From Bacillota bacterium (GTDB taxonomy: Bacteria; Bacillota; Clostridia; DSM-8532), in NCBI GenBank assembly GCA_023443745.1, contig JAEZTB010000008.1, forward strand, positions 124,001 to 188,000: a stretch of DNA of 64,000 nt. The letters are read 5' to 3'. The notes below the pieces were generated by a model. It had not been told where the DNA came from. It did no database searches and worked only from the letters and a program-made list of their open reading frames with translations. The translations under genes were made by a program, and so were the position numbers. This document shows positions 27,790 to 36,659 of the stretch, piece by piece. Within the stretch, counting starts at the first letter, position 1; every line of letters begins with the position of its first letter.

Positions 27790-29523
27790 TCACTCAAGCA
27801 AAGGACCAACAACAGATAGAACATCATTTTTTAAGGCCGTAAGCTCCCTTTCCGCACCGATAAGTGAATCTGAGGTAACTCCGTAATAGATTTTAATTTT
27901 GGGCTCAGTGCCCGACGGCCTGATACAAAACCAAAATCCCGTAGTCATCATATAATGGAGCACATTGGATTGAGGCAAGTCCAGACTTGTTTTTTCTCCT
28001 GTCAAAAAATTGAGGGTGACCTTAGCCTCATAGTCGGAAACAGATGCTGCTTGTGAATGTCCGAATGACCTAGGGTTTTTGTCCCTTAAGGATTCCATAG
28101 CACCAGCTATTTTTTCAAGACCCTCCTTACCCTTTAATGTGAAAGAATCAATACCTTCTTTCACATAGCCGTATTTTTTAAAGACCTCCAAAAGCCCTTC
28201 ATAGAGATTCATACCCCTTGACTTGTACCAGGCATAAACTTCAGCCACCAGCATAGCGGCAACAACCGCATCCTTGTCACGGGCATGAGTACCTGCAAGA
28301 TAACCATAGCTCTCTTCAAAGCCAAATATGAATTTTTTTAGACCGGTGTCGTCCAGAAGTCTAATCTGTTCACCAATAAACTTAAATCCTGTGAGTACAT
28401 CAAGAAGCTCCACACCATAGTATTCCGCGATCTTTCGTGCCAACTCACTGGATACGATGGTTTTGACCACAAAGGCATTTTCAGGTAGTTCACCTTTTTC
28501 TTGCTTTTGGGAAAGCATATACTCTAAAAGCAGGCATCCTGTTTGATTGCCGGATAGAGTGATATACTCGCCGCAGTTATCTCTGACGACAACACCAATA
28601 CGGTCTGCATCGGGATCGGTACCTATGATGAGATCCACATCCTCTTTCTTTGCTATCTGAATAGCTATTTCAAAAGCTGCTTTCTCTTCCGGGTTTGGAT
28701 ATTTCACTGTTGAAAAGTCCGGATCAGGAAGCTCTTGTTCCTTTACAACGAATACCTTCTCAAAGCCAATCTCTTTCAAAATTCTCCGTACAGGTTTGTT
28801 TCCGGTACCATGAAGCGGTGTATAAATCATTTTAGCGTCTTTACCAAATTCTTTGGAGAGCATGGGATTAACGCAAACCTTTTTAAGAGCTTCGCAGTAG
28901 GCATCGTCCAAGGCCTTACCTATTATGATCAAAAGACCTCTTCTTAGTGCCTCCTCCTTATCCATGCATTTTATACCAGCCATATCTGAAATGGCGTTAA
29001 CCTCATCGATTACCAAATCGGATTCCTTGGGCGGAAGCTGACCGCCATCACTGCCATATGCTTTAAAACCGTTATATTCTTTAGGATTATGGCTGGCTGT
29101 GATAACTACTCCGCCGGCACATCCCAGATAACGAACGGCAAAGGAAAGCTGCGGCGTGGGACGCAATTCGTCAAAAAGATAAGTCTTGATACCGCTACAG
29201 GCCATAACCAATGCGGTTTCCAGCGCAAATTCATAGGAAAAGTGGCGGGAGTCATAGGCTATTGCTATGCCTTTATCGTCCCCACCCTGTTTTATGATGA
29301 AATTTGCAAATCCCTTTGCGGCTTTGCGTATGGTATATTTATTTATACGGTTGGTACCGGCACCAATCATTCCCCGCATACCACCCGTTCCAAATTCAAG
29401 ATCACGGTAGAAACGATCCTCTATCTCTTTTTCATCGTTATGAATGCTTAAAAGCTCGGCCTTTGTGCTTTCGTCAAAATAAGAGCTCTCAAGCCAAAAG
29501 TGATAATTATCTCTGTAACTCAT
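27790..29523 (-). CDS. pgcA: Phospho-sugar mutase (phosphoglucomutase/phosphomannomutase, PgcA type)
   Basis: A 577-residue enzyme of the alpha-D-phosphohexomutase family that interconverts glucose-1- and glucose-6-phosphate or the mannose equivalents. The phosphoserine loop TASHNPKEYNG, the metal loop GTDPDADRIG, the sugar loop GFEESYGYLAG and the phosphate loop RPSGTEPK occur in order. I use ATG 29523, behind GGAGAGGGATC; the frame is open 12 codons upstream. It lies 13 nt after spoVS and probably ends the rny-ymdB-spoVS-pgcA unit. It feeds UDP-glucose and cell-envelope synthesis. Confidence 0.94.
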   Translation of the reverse strand: MSYRDNYHFWLESSYFDESTKAELLSIHNDEKEIEDRFYRDLEFGTGGMRGMIGAGTNRINKYTIRKAAKGFANFIIKQGGDDKGIAIAYDSRHFSYEFALETALVMACSGIKTYLFDELRPTPQLSFAVRYLGCAGGVVITASHNPKEYNGFKAYGSDGGQLPPKESDLVIDEVNAISDMAGIKCMDKEEALRRGLLIIIGKALDDAYCEALKKVCVNPMLSKEFGKDAKMIYTPLHGTGNKPVRRILKEIGFEKVFVVKEQELPDPDFSTVKYPNPEEKAAFEIAIQIAKKEDVDLIIGTDPDADRIGVVVRDNCGEYITLSGNQTGCLLLEYMLSQKQEKGELPENAFVVKTIVSSELARKIAEYYGVELLDVLTGFKFIGEQIRLLDDTGLKKFIFGFEESYGYLAGTHARDKDAVVAAMLVAEVYAWYKSRGMNLYEGLLEVFKKYGYVKEGIDSFTLKGKEGLEKIAGAMESLRDKNPRSFGHSQAASVSDYEAKVTLNFLTGEKTSLDLPQSNVLHYMMTTGFWFCIRPSGTEPKIKIYYGVTSDSLIGAERELTALKNDVLSVVGPLLE

Positions 29524-29536
29524 GATCCCTCTCCGT

Positions 29537-29806
29537 TCATAATGTTCTTCTAGGCTCAACTATCAACTTCATGGCTGTTCGTTCTTCACCGTCGATTAAT
29601 ATTTCTGAAAAGGCCGGGATGCAGACCAATTCAATACCTAAAGGTGCCAGGAAACCTCTTGCAATAGCTACAGCCTTTACCGCCTGATTCAATGCACCGG
29701 CCCCTATGGACTGCACTTCTGCAATACCTCTGTCCCGTATTACACCGGCAATAGCCCCTGCCACAGAATTAGGATTGGACTTGGAAGAAACCTTCAACAC
29801 ATCCAT
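29537..29806 (-). CDS. spoVS: Stage V sporulation protein S
   Basis: SpoVS is a small Alba-like protein required for the later stages of sporulation. The 89-residue sequence is very highly conserved (SVAGAIAGVIRDRGIAEVQS, GAGALNQAVKAVAIARGF and GEERTAMKLIVEPRR). The start is ATG 29806, 9 nt after GGAGG. It follows ymdB by about 28 nt. Its presence points to an endospore former, although spoVS also occurs in some non-sporulating relatives. Confidence 0.97.
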   Translation of the reverse strand: MDVLKVSSKSNPNSVAGAIAGVIRDRGIAEVQSIGAGALNQAVKAVAIARGFLAPLGIELVCIPAFSEILIDGEERTAMKLIVEPRRTL

Positions 29807-29834
29807 ATTTGACAACCTCCAAAAAACAAATCAC

Positions 29835-30620
29835 TTAAATCTTTATATAATCCGATATTCTTTTTATTTCAGTTGCTCTCTTTTTTTCTTCATCTATGGT
29901 TATAATAACTGCGTTAAGCTGGGATCTTCCCTCGGCTATCTCGTGCTGAATGGGAAGGCCCAGAGTAAATTTGCGAATAATGAGATCTTTTTCCACACCG
30001 ATAACGCCATCCGCAGGGCCTGTCATGCCCACGTCGGAAATGAACGCCGTACCTTTGTCCAATATTCTCTCGTCCGCTGTCTGAACATGAGTATGGGTTC
30101 CTACCACACATGAGACACGTCCATCTAGATAATAGGCTAGTGCTGTTTTCTCACTGGTAGCTTCAGCATGAAAATCGACCAAAATGGTGTCTGCTTGACC
30201 TTTAAGATAGGACAGCTCCCGATCTGCCGTTTGAAAGGGACAATCCACAGGGCTATCCATGTAAACTCGCCCTAAAAGGTTTACAACCGCCAGACGCATA
30301 CCGTTTTTTTCTAAAACCAGACGCCCTTTTCCAGGTACTCCTTTTGGATAATTAGCCGGTCTGATGATCTTAATACCGGAATCAATAATGTTTAGTATTT
30401 CCTTGCGGGCCCAGGTATGGTTGCCCATGGTTATGGCATCAATACCGGTATCAAAGATTTCCTGGGATGTATTGTAGCTGATGCCTTTACCACCCGCTGC
30501 GTTCTCTCCGTTTGCTATGCAAAAATCAGGCTTATAAACTGATTTAAGCTCGGCCATCTTGGCCTTAAGTGTCTCCCTGCCCAGTTCCCCAAATACATCA
30601 CCAACAAAAAGGATCTTCAA
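29835..30620 (-). CDS. ymdB: YmdB-type metallophosphoesterase (TIGR00282)
   Basis: A 261-residue calcineurin-like phosphodiesterase. Metal ligands are seen in KILFVGDVFG (Asp8), NGENAAGGKG, MGNHTW, VDFHAEATSEK and VGTHTHVQTADE. B. subtilis YmdB hydrolyses cAMP and influences biofilm and motility gene expression. It begins with TTG at 30620 behind AGGAAG. It lies downstream of rny, separated by a terminator, and upstream of spoVS, matching the B. subtilis order. Confidence 0.94.
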   Translation of the reverse strand: MKILFVGDVFGELGRETLKAKMAELKSVYKPDFCIANGENAAGGKGISYNTSQEIFDTGIDAITMGNHTWARKEILNIIDSGIKIIRPANYPKGVPGKGRLVLEKNGMRLAVVNLLGRVYMDSPVDCPFQTADRELSYLKGQADTILVDFHAEATSEKTALAYYLDGRVSCVVGTHTHVQTADERILDKGTAFISDVGMTGPADGVIGVEKDLIIRKFTLGLPIQHEIAEGRSQLNAVIITIDEEKKRATEIKRISDYIKI

Positions 30621-30652
30621 TTAATTCTTCCTCTCTAATAGAGCTCTTGTAC

Positions 30653-30685
30653 AAAAAACCACAGGAAGCGTTTTCACGCTTCCTG
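30653..30685 (-). terminator. Terminator or attenuator after rny
   Basis: Minus-strand CAGGAAGCGT-GAAA-ACGCTTCCTG followed by TGG and six T lies 8 nt after the rny stop and before ymdB. ymdB may therefore depend on read-through or an unseen promoter. Confidence 0.85.
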
Positions 30686-30692
30686 CATACAC

Positions 30693-32291
30693 CTATTTAG
30701 CAAATTCTACGGCCCGTGTTTCCCTGATGATATGAACCTTGATTTGCCCTGGATAGTCCATTTCATTTTCAATTCGTTTGACAATGTCTCGCGCCACCAT
30801 GATCATGCTATCATCATTAACAAGCTCCGGCTTAACCATAATGCGAACTTCACGTCCGGCTTGAATGGCGAAGGATTTGTCAACCTCAGGGAAGGCATTT
30901 GCAATCTCCTCCAGCTTCTGCAGACGCTTAACATAGGTTTCCAGAGTTTCTCTTCTGGCTCCTGGTCTTGCACCTGAAATAGCATCAGCAGCCTGAACCA
31001 GAACTGCTACGATTGTGGTTGCTTCTACATCGCCATGGTGAGCCATTACGGCGTGAATGACATCTTCACTTTCTTTATACTTTCTACAGATGTCAGCACC
31101 AATAGTGACATGGGTTCCTTCCACCTCATGGTCTATAGCCTTGCCGATATCGTGTAAAAGACCTGCACGCTTTGCCAACGTCACGTCCTCACCAAGTTCG
31201 GCAGCCATAAGTCCTGCAAGGTGGGATACTTCAATAGAGTGTTGGAGAACATTTTGTCCATAGCTCGTTCTGTACTTGAGCTTGCCAAGCAGCTTGACAA
31301 TTTCAGGATTCAAGCCGTGAACACCGGTTTCAAATGTCGCGCGGTCACCTTCCTCACGGATGGCATTGTCGACCTCTTTACGCGCTTTTTCCACCATTTC
31401 CTCAATACGGGCAGGGTGAATTCTTCCATCAATAATCAATTTCTCAAGGGTAATACGGGCAACCTCACGTCTGATGGGGTCAAATCCGGACAATATAACG
31501 GCTTCAGGTGTATCATCAATAATCAGATCAATTCCTGTAAGCGTCTCTAGGGTCCTGATATTCCGACCTTCTCTTCCGATAATTCGGCCCTTCATTTCAT
31601 CATTTGGTAAAGCCACCACTGACACCGTGATCTCCGATGCATGATCGGCGGCACATCTCTGAATGGCTGTGGACAGCACTTCCTTGGATTTACGGTTAGC
31701 TTCCTCCTTGGCGCGCTCATAAATGTCCTTGACCATGATAGCCGCTTCGTGCTTGACTTCACCCTCAATGTTACTTAAAAGATACTGTTTTGCTTCCTCA
31801 ACTGACAGCCCGGAGATACTTTCAAGCTTTTCAATCTGCTTTTTGTGAAGCTCTTCTATATCGGCCTGTCTCATTTCAACTTCGCGGATCTGCTTATTCA
31901 GCGATTCTTCCTTTTTCTCAAGGGTATCCATTTTCTTTTCAAGGGTTTCATCCTTTTGCTGCAGCCTTCTTTCGGTACGCTGAATTTCAGTTCTGCGCTC
32001 TCGGACCTCCCTTTCGAGCTCTACCCTGCTTTTGTGGATTTCCTCACGTGCTTCTATCAAAGTATCACGTTTTTTTCTCTCTGCAACTTTCTCAGCTTCA
32101 CTTACAATACGCAGGCTTTCCTTTTCTGCACTTTCAAATTCTGCCTCTGCCACACGTTTTCTATGTTCAACTCCCTTTCGGAAGAATATAAGTGAACTAA
32201 TGAATGCTACGATAAGTCCAATAACAAGTCCTATTATAATAGAAAAAATATCGAGAATATTACTCACCTCCTTCGGCTTTTGTTGTTTCAT
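30693..32291 (-). CDS. rny: Ribonuclease Y
   Basis: RNase Y is the membrane-bound endonuclease that starts mRNA decay in many Firmicutes. One membrane segment (about 13-36) is followed by a long charged coiled coil (about 45-185). A KH domain with GRIIGREGRNIRTLE (about 222-236) and an HD domain with LLHDIGKAIDHEVEGTH (about 375-391) come next. The start is unclear. The first in-frame ATG (32291) has no ribosome-binding site, whereas a near-perfect AAGGAGGTGA lies inside codons 6-10 and points to an ATT codon at 32258. It heads the rny-ymdB-spoVS-pgcA cluster. Confidence 0.95.
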   Translation of the reverse strand: MKQQKPKEVSNILDIFSIIIGLVIGLIVAFISSLIFFRKGVEHRKRVAEAEFESAEKESLRIVSEAEKVAERKKRDTLIEAREEIHKSRVELEREVRERRTEIQRTERRLQQKDETLEKKMDTLEKKEESLNKQIREVEMRQADIEELHKKQIEKLESISGLSVEEAKQYLLSNIEGEVKHEAAIMVKDIYERAKEEANRKSKEVLSTAIQRCAADHASEITVSVVALPNDEMKGRIIGREGRNIRTLETLTGIDLIIDDTPEAVILSGFDPIRREVARITLEKLIIDGRIHPARIEEMVEKARKEVDNAIREEGDRATFETGVHGLNPEIVKLLGKLKYRTSYGQNVLQHSIEVSHLAGLMAAELGEDVTLAKRAGLLHDIGKAIDHEVEGTHVTIGADICRKYKESEDVIHAVMAHHGDVEATTIVAVLVQAADAISGARPGARRETLETYVKRLQKLEEIANAFPEVDKSFAIQAGREVRIMVKPELVNDDSMIMVARDIVKRIENEMDYPGQIKVHIIRETRAVEFAK

Positions 32292-32316
32292 ACGAATTCA
32301 ATATCAATAAAGCAAT

Positions 32317-32352
32317 AAATGGCACTAAAAAATACGCATACGTAATGCCATT
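32317..32352 (-). terminator. Weak terminator after folD
   Basis: Minus-strand TACG-TATG-CGTA followed by six T is nested in a wider AATGGCA/TGCCATT dyad. The stem is short. Confidence 0.45.
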
Positions 32353-32385
32353 ATGGAACTATTGTATACAGTTTTAAATTTCATG

Positions 32386-33249
32386 TCAAGAAAGCCTATC
32401 GTTTTTGTGCATATTGTAGGCCTTAATTGTATTCTTTAATAACATGGCTCTGGTCATGGGCCCTACGCCGCCGGGTACCGGTGTTATGGCCGAGGCTATT
32501 CTACTAACCTCCTCAAAGGCCACATCTCCCGTCATACCCCCGTCAGGAGTGCGGTTGATGCCCACATCTACAACCACGGCACCTTCCTTGACATAATCTT
32601 CTGTGATAAAGTCAGCCTTTCCAATAGCCGCTATCAAAATGTCCGCAGCTTTGCATACTTCTTTCAGGTTTTTGGTTTTGGAATGGCAAATGGTGACTGT
32701 GGCATTGGCATGAAGCATAAGCATGGACATGGGCTTTCCCACAATATTGCTTCTTCCCACTATGACACAGTTTTTCCCCGCAATTCCCAAGCCGGCATCC
32801 TTCAGAAGCTCCATGACGCCCGCAGGTGTACAGGGTGCAAAGATCAGATTGCCGATCATAAGTTCACCTACATTGTAGGGATGAAAGGCGTCCACATCTT
32901 TCAGAGGACTAATTCTTCTTATGACCTTTCCTTCATCCAGATGCTTGGGAATAGGAAGCTGAACCAATATACCGTTCACGGCCTGATCTTCATTGAGTGC
33001 GTCAATAAGCTCAAGAAGCTGTTCTTCTTTTGTTTCTTCCGGCAGGGTATATTCAAAGGATCTGATACCTACTTCTTCACAATCCCTTTTTTTGCTGTTC
33101 ACATAAATTCTCGAAGCCGGATCATTGCCGACAATGATAACCGCAAGTCCTGGAACGTTACCCTTTGAGGCCAGGTCTTTCACTTCCTGTCTCATGGCTT
33201 CTTTCATTCTTTTTGCCAGGTCTTTGCCATTCAATAACGTATATGACAT
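32386..33249 (-). CDS. folD: Bifunctional methylenetetrahydrofolate dehydrogenase/cyclohydrolase FolD
   Basis: FolD interconverts 5,10-methylene-, methenyl- and 10-formyl-tetrahydrofolate in one-carbon metabolism. The catalytic Lys segment YVNSKKRDCEEVG, the family signatures NGILVQLPIPKH and VDVGINRTPDGGMTGDV, the NAD(P)-binding loop VGRSNIVGKPMSMLM and the C-terminal TPVPGGVGPMTRAML are present. Length 287 aa is usual. I start at ATG 33249 after GGAGAAGGATG. The track upstream is open for 23 more codons but lacks a site. It is monocistronic. Confidence 0.96.
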   Translation of the reverse strand: MSYTLLNGKDLAKRMKEAMRQEVKDLASKGNVPGLAVIIVGNDPASRIYVNSKKRDCEEVGIRSFEYTLPEETKEEQLLELIDALNEDQAVNGILVQLPIPKHLDEGKVIRRISPLKDVDAFHPYNVGELMIGNLIFAPCTPAGVMELLKDAGLGIAGKNCVIVGRSNIVGKPMSMLMLHANATVTICHSKTKNLKEVCKAADILIAAIGKADFITEDYVKEGAVVVDVGINRTPDGGMTGDVAFEEVSRIASAITPVPGGVGPMTRAMLLKNTIKAYNMHKNDRLS

Positions 33250-33346
33250 AAAATCATCCTTCTCCATTAGTTTATTTTTATCATAATCAGTGTAAAACAA
33301 TACCATTCCCCATGTCAAATGCGGGATATGCAGTTAAAATAGAAAC

Positions 33347-33369
33347 AGGCCGCTTTTTTCAAGCAGCCT
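33347..33369 (-). terminator. Terminator of ddh
   Basis: Minus-strand AGGCTGCTT-GAAAA-AAGCGGCCT (one G-U pair) followed by a T-rich tract, about 40 nt after the stop. Confidence 0.65.
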
Positions 33370-33405
33370 ATCTTAGACAGGTTTCATATATAAGGAATAA
33401 AATCA

Positions 33406-34398
33406 TTACAGCAATTCTTTTCTTAGCTCCTCAGGGGTTTTAGGGGAAAGATATCCTACAGGAATATCAAAAACGGTCAACGCTCCGGTCCTACCTTCCC
33501 GGTTAAGCTTTGCCACAGCCCGTGCATAGGCCACAAGGGTGCTGCTGGTAAACTCAGGATTGCTGTCAAGTTTCAGGGCGAATTCTACAATGTGCTGATT
33601 CTCGAGGTTTTCTCCAGTCTTTCCGCTCCTGATGACAAACCCGCCGTGAGGCATTTGGCTATGGTTTTTCTTAAGTTCTTCCTCAGATATAAAGTGAACA
33701 ATAGTGTTGTAATCCGAGAAATAGTTTGGCATCTCTTTTATAGTCTTTTCAATAAGAGCCTTGTCAGCTCCCTCTGCTGCAACTACAAAACATTCGCGAA
33801 GATGCTTATCTCGCGTTGACAGCTCTGGATTTTCACCGCTTCTGACACGATTAATTGCTTCGTCAACAGGAACCGTGTATTGAATAGCATTTTTGACACC
33901 TTTAACCCGGCGTATGGCATCGGAATGTCCCTGGCTTACACCCTTTCCCCAGAAGGTGTAAACATTGCTTACCGGAAGTATGGCACCGGTATACATGCGA
34001 TTAAGAGAAAACAAGCCGGGGTCCCAGCCAATTGATATAGCAGCAGTCTTACCGCCTGCTTTTGCAGCTTCATCTACGCTGGCAAAATAGTCGGGAATTT
34101 TTGCATGGGTATCAAAGGAATCCACGCAATTGAATAGACGGGCAAATTGAGGGCCCTGCTTTGGAAGATCGGTGGCTGAACCGCCACAGAGAATCATAAC
34201 ATCAATTGCATCCTTGTATTGTTCAGCATCGTCTATGTGAACCACTTTAGCACCCTTTGTAATGGTTTGGACGGTTTCAGGCGCTCTTCTTGTAAAAACC
34301 GCTTCAAGCTTCATATCGGGGTTTTGTAAGAGTGAAAGCTCTACTCCTCTACCGATGTTTCCGTAACCGAGAATTCCTATCCTTATCGCCTTTGACAT
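33406..34398 (-). CDS. ddh: meso-Diaminopimelate D-dehydrogenase
   Basis: Ddh converts tetrahydrodipicolinate plus ammonia and NADPH to meso-DAP in one step, for cell wall and lysine. The 330-residue protein has the N-terminal Rossmann loop IRIGILGYGNIGRG, the segment FNCVDSFDTHAKIPDY and AISIGWDPGLFSLNR, which are typical of the family. I start at ATG 34398 behind GGGAGG. It has its own leader with an inverted repeat and its own terminator. dapA-dapB, which make its substrate, lie 7 kb away. Confidence 0.94.
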   Translation of the reverse strand: MSKAIRIGILGYGNIGRGVELSLLQNPDMKLEAVFTRRAPETVQTITKGAKVVHIDDAEQYKDAIDVMILCGGSATDLPKQGPQFARLFNCVDSFDTHAKIPDYFASVDEAAKAGGKTAAISIGWDPGLFSLNRMYTGAILPVSNVYTFWGKGVSQGHSDAIRRVKGVKNAIQYTVPVDEAINRVRSGENPELSTRDKHLRECFVVAAEGADKALIEKTIKEMPNYFSDYNTIVHFISEEELKKNHSQMPHGGFVIRSGKTGENLENQHIVEFALKLDSNPEFTSSTLVAYARAVAKLNREGRTGALTVFDIPVGYLSPKTPEELRKELL

Positions 34399-34422
34399 GG
34401 ATGTACCTCCCACATTTATCTG

Positions 34423-34442
34423 CTAAATCCGTTTGGATTTAG
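34423..34442. promoter_or_regulatory. Inverted repeat upstream of ddh
   Basis: CTAAATCC-GTTT-GGATTTAG is a perfect 8-bp inverted repeat 24 nt before the ddh start. It could be an operator or a leader hairpin. Confidence 0.45.
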
Positions 34443-34649
34443 TCAGAATGATCATGATGATTTGCTATTTATTGTTAATAGCCCTTTTAAATGTACACGA
34501 AATGAAGGATTTTTTCAAGTGTCTTTCATTATTTTTTTCATTCAATGTACTATTTTTTGAAGAGAGCTGTCACTAATTCGCTTTAATAAGTGCGCTCTTA
34601 TAATGTTCTATCTCATAAAATACTTAAAGCAAGCTTTTTTATTTTCCCT
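34443..34649. other. Intergenic region between ddh and ygiQ
   Basis: AT-rich, no gene seen. It should hold the ddh promoter; I see no strong match to the consensus. Confidence 0.35.
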
Positions 34650-34685
34650 AAAAAATGCAACTTTAAAGCAGATCAAATTGCATTT
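34650..34685 (-). terminator. Terminator of the ftsK-TPR-ygiQ operon
   Basis: Minus-strand AAATGCAA and TTGCATTT form an 8-bp stem with a 17-nt loop, followed by T residues, 10 nt after the ygiQ stop. Confidence 0.65.
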
Positions 34686-34694
34686 TGCTTGTCA

Positions 34695-36659
34695 TCACTC
34701 ATAACGCTTCTTCCCACCGGTCCCGGTTTTTCGTCTGTTTTTATGATTTTGTTGTAGACCGGTGTTTTTCCTGCCTTTGTTTCGGGCTTTGGAAGCAGGT
34801 CGTTTTCCGCTTTCCTGTTCGTTTGTTTGAGCTTTGTGTGATCTCGATGGTGGTATGAGACAATCCTTGTCATAGCCTATCAAGTCACTTCTCCCTGCCT
34901 TTTTTAAGGCTTCTTCGACCAAAGACCGGTTCTTAGGCAACGCATATTGAAGAAGGGCCCTTTGGAGCTCCTGCTCTTTTTCAGTACGCGGCACATACAA
35001 TGGCTTCATGTCTCGGGGATCAAAGCCTGTATAATACATACAGGTGGATAAAGTACCCGGCACCGGAATGAATTGTTGCACCTGCTCGGGGGTATAGCCC
35101 AAACGCTTGATATAGAGAGCAAGCTGAATAGCGTCATCCAGTGTACTTCCCGGGTGTCCTGAAATAAAGTAAGGCACCAGAAACTGCTTTTTGCCCAGCT
35201 TTTCATTAATCGCATTATATTTGGATACAAAGCCTTCGTAGATCTCATGGGAAGGCTTTCCCATGTACCGCAGCACCTTGTTGGATACATGCTCGGGAGC
35301 GACCTTCAACTGCCCGCTGATATGGTTTTTGCTTAGCTCTTCCAGGAATTTACCCCTTTTCTCCTTCATAGCGAAATCAAAACGCACACCGGAACGTACA
35401 AAGACCTTTTTAACCTTCGGAAGGCTTGAAAGCTCCCGTAAAAGATTCAAATAGTCGTCATGGGATGTGTCCAGATTCTTGCACGGCTCAGGATAAAGGC
35501 ATTCCCTCCCTATGCAGGCTCCTTCCGATCCCTGTTTCTTGCAGGCTGCCTTTCTAAAATTGGCGGTAGGCCCGCCCACATCGTGAATATAGCCCTTAAA
35601 GTCCTCTTTCTGGGTGAGAAGGGCAGCTTCATCCAGGATGGACTGTTTGCTCCGGGGTTGTATAATACGTCCCTGATGATAGCCTATGGAGCAGAAGGAA
35701 CACCCTCCAAAACAACCACGGTGGCTTGTTATGGAAAATTCCACCTCATGAAGAGCCGGAATGCCCCCTTCCCTGTCATAGATGAAGTGCCAACGACGCA
35801 TATAAGGAAGGGCATACACCCTGTCCAGCTCTTTCTCGCTCATGGGTGGTGATGGTCTGTTTTGTACAATATACCTGTTCCCATCCTGCTGAATGAGGGT
35901 CTGTCCTGTAAAGGGGTTCTGCTCTCTGTACTGGATTATGAAAGCTCTGGCGTAATCCCGTTTATTCTGTGTAACCTGTTCACGGGAGGGCAGCAAAGGA
36001 TACCCGGAATCCAGTTCTGCTTTCAGCTTTTTGGGAAGATCCTCTTCTGAGCAGGCGAATGCTGTCCCCCGGATACTTTTGATGCTCTTGACGGGGACTC
36101 CTCTCTCTAAAAGCCCTGCAATTTCCAAAATGGCCTTCTCCCCATTGCCGAAAATAAGGAGATCGGCATTGGTATCTATTAGTATAGAGGCTCGTATGGC
36201 ATCCTGCCAGTAGTCATAATGTGCAAAGCGCCGCAGGCTGGCCTCCAGACCTCCAATCAAAAGCGGAATATCTCCGAAAGCCTCCCGAATGCGGTTACAA
36301 TAAACAATCAGAGCGCGATCAGGTCTACGACCTCCCTTACCTCCCGGTGAATAGACATCCTCCCGCCTCCTGCGTTTGGCCGCTGTATAGTTATTGATCA
36401 TGGAATCAAGAACACCCGAAGAAACCATTACCCCCAGCCTGGGTCTGCCCAGCTTTTTAAAGTCGTCAACCGAGCGCCAGTCAGGCTGGCTTATAATACC
36501 CACGCGATAACCGGCATCCTCCAAAAGCCTTGAAATGACAGCATGCCCAAAAGAAGGATGATCCACATAGGCATCCCCGCAAACAAAAAGAAAGTCGGGA
36601 ACGTCCCAACCTCTCTCTATAAGATCTTGCCGGTTTATAGGTAAAAAGCCATCAGGCAT
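34695..36659 (-). CDS. ygiQ: YgiQ-family radical SAM protein
   Basis: A 654-residue radical SAM enzyme. The 4Fe-4S motif CFGGCSFC (Cys316, Cys320, Cys323) is preceded by a cobalamin-binding-like N-terminal domain (about 1-200) with the YgiQ hallmarks GDAYVDHPSFG and GGLEASLRRFAHYDYW. The reaction is unknown for the whole family. The C-terminal 50 residues are Lys/Arg/Asn-rich and probably disordered. Its ATG overlaps the TPR-protein stop by 8 nt, so the genes are translationally coupled. Confidence 0.93.
   Translation of the reverse strand: MPDGFLPINRQDLIERGWDVPDFLFVCGDAYVDHPSFGHAVISRLLEDAGYRVGIISQPDWRSVDDFKKLGRPRLGVMVSSGVLDSMINNYTAAKRRRREDVYSPGGKGGRRPDRALIVYCNRIREAFGDIPLLIGGLEASLRRFAHYDYWQDAIRASILIDTNADLLIFGNGEKAILEIAGLLERGVPVKSIKSIRGTAFACSEEDLPKKLKAELDSGYPLLPSREQVTQNKRDYARAFIIQYREQNPFTGQTLIQQDGNRYIVQNRPSPPMSEKELDRVYALPYMRRWHFIYDREGGIPALHEVEFSITSHRGCFGGCSFCSIGYHQGRIIQPRSKQSILDEAALLTQKEDFKGYIHDVGGPTANFRKAACKKQGSEGACIGRECLYPEPCKNLDTSHDDYLNLLRELSSLPKVKKVFVRSGVRFDFAMKEKRGKFLEELSKNHISGQLKVAPEHVSNKVLRYMGKPSHEIYEGFVSKYNAINEKLGKKQFLVPYFISGHPGSTLDDAIQLALYIKRLGYTPEQVQQFIPVPGTLSTCMYYTGFDPRDMKPLYVPRTEKEQELQRALLQYALPKNRSLVEEALKKAGRSDLIGYDKDCLIPPSRSHKAQTNEQESGKRPASKARNKGRKNTGLQQNHKNRRKTGTGGKKRYE

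Noticed and set aside
30803..30985. Alternative frames within rny, ymdB and folD
   Set aside because: All are shadows inside well-conserved genes on the other frames.
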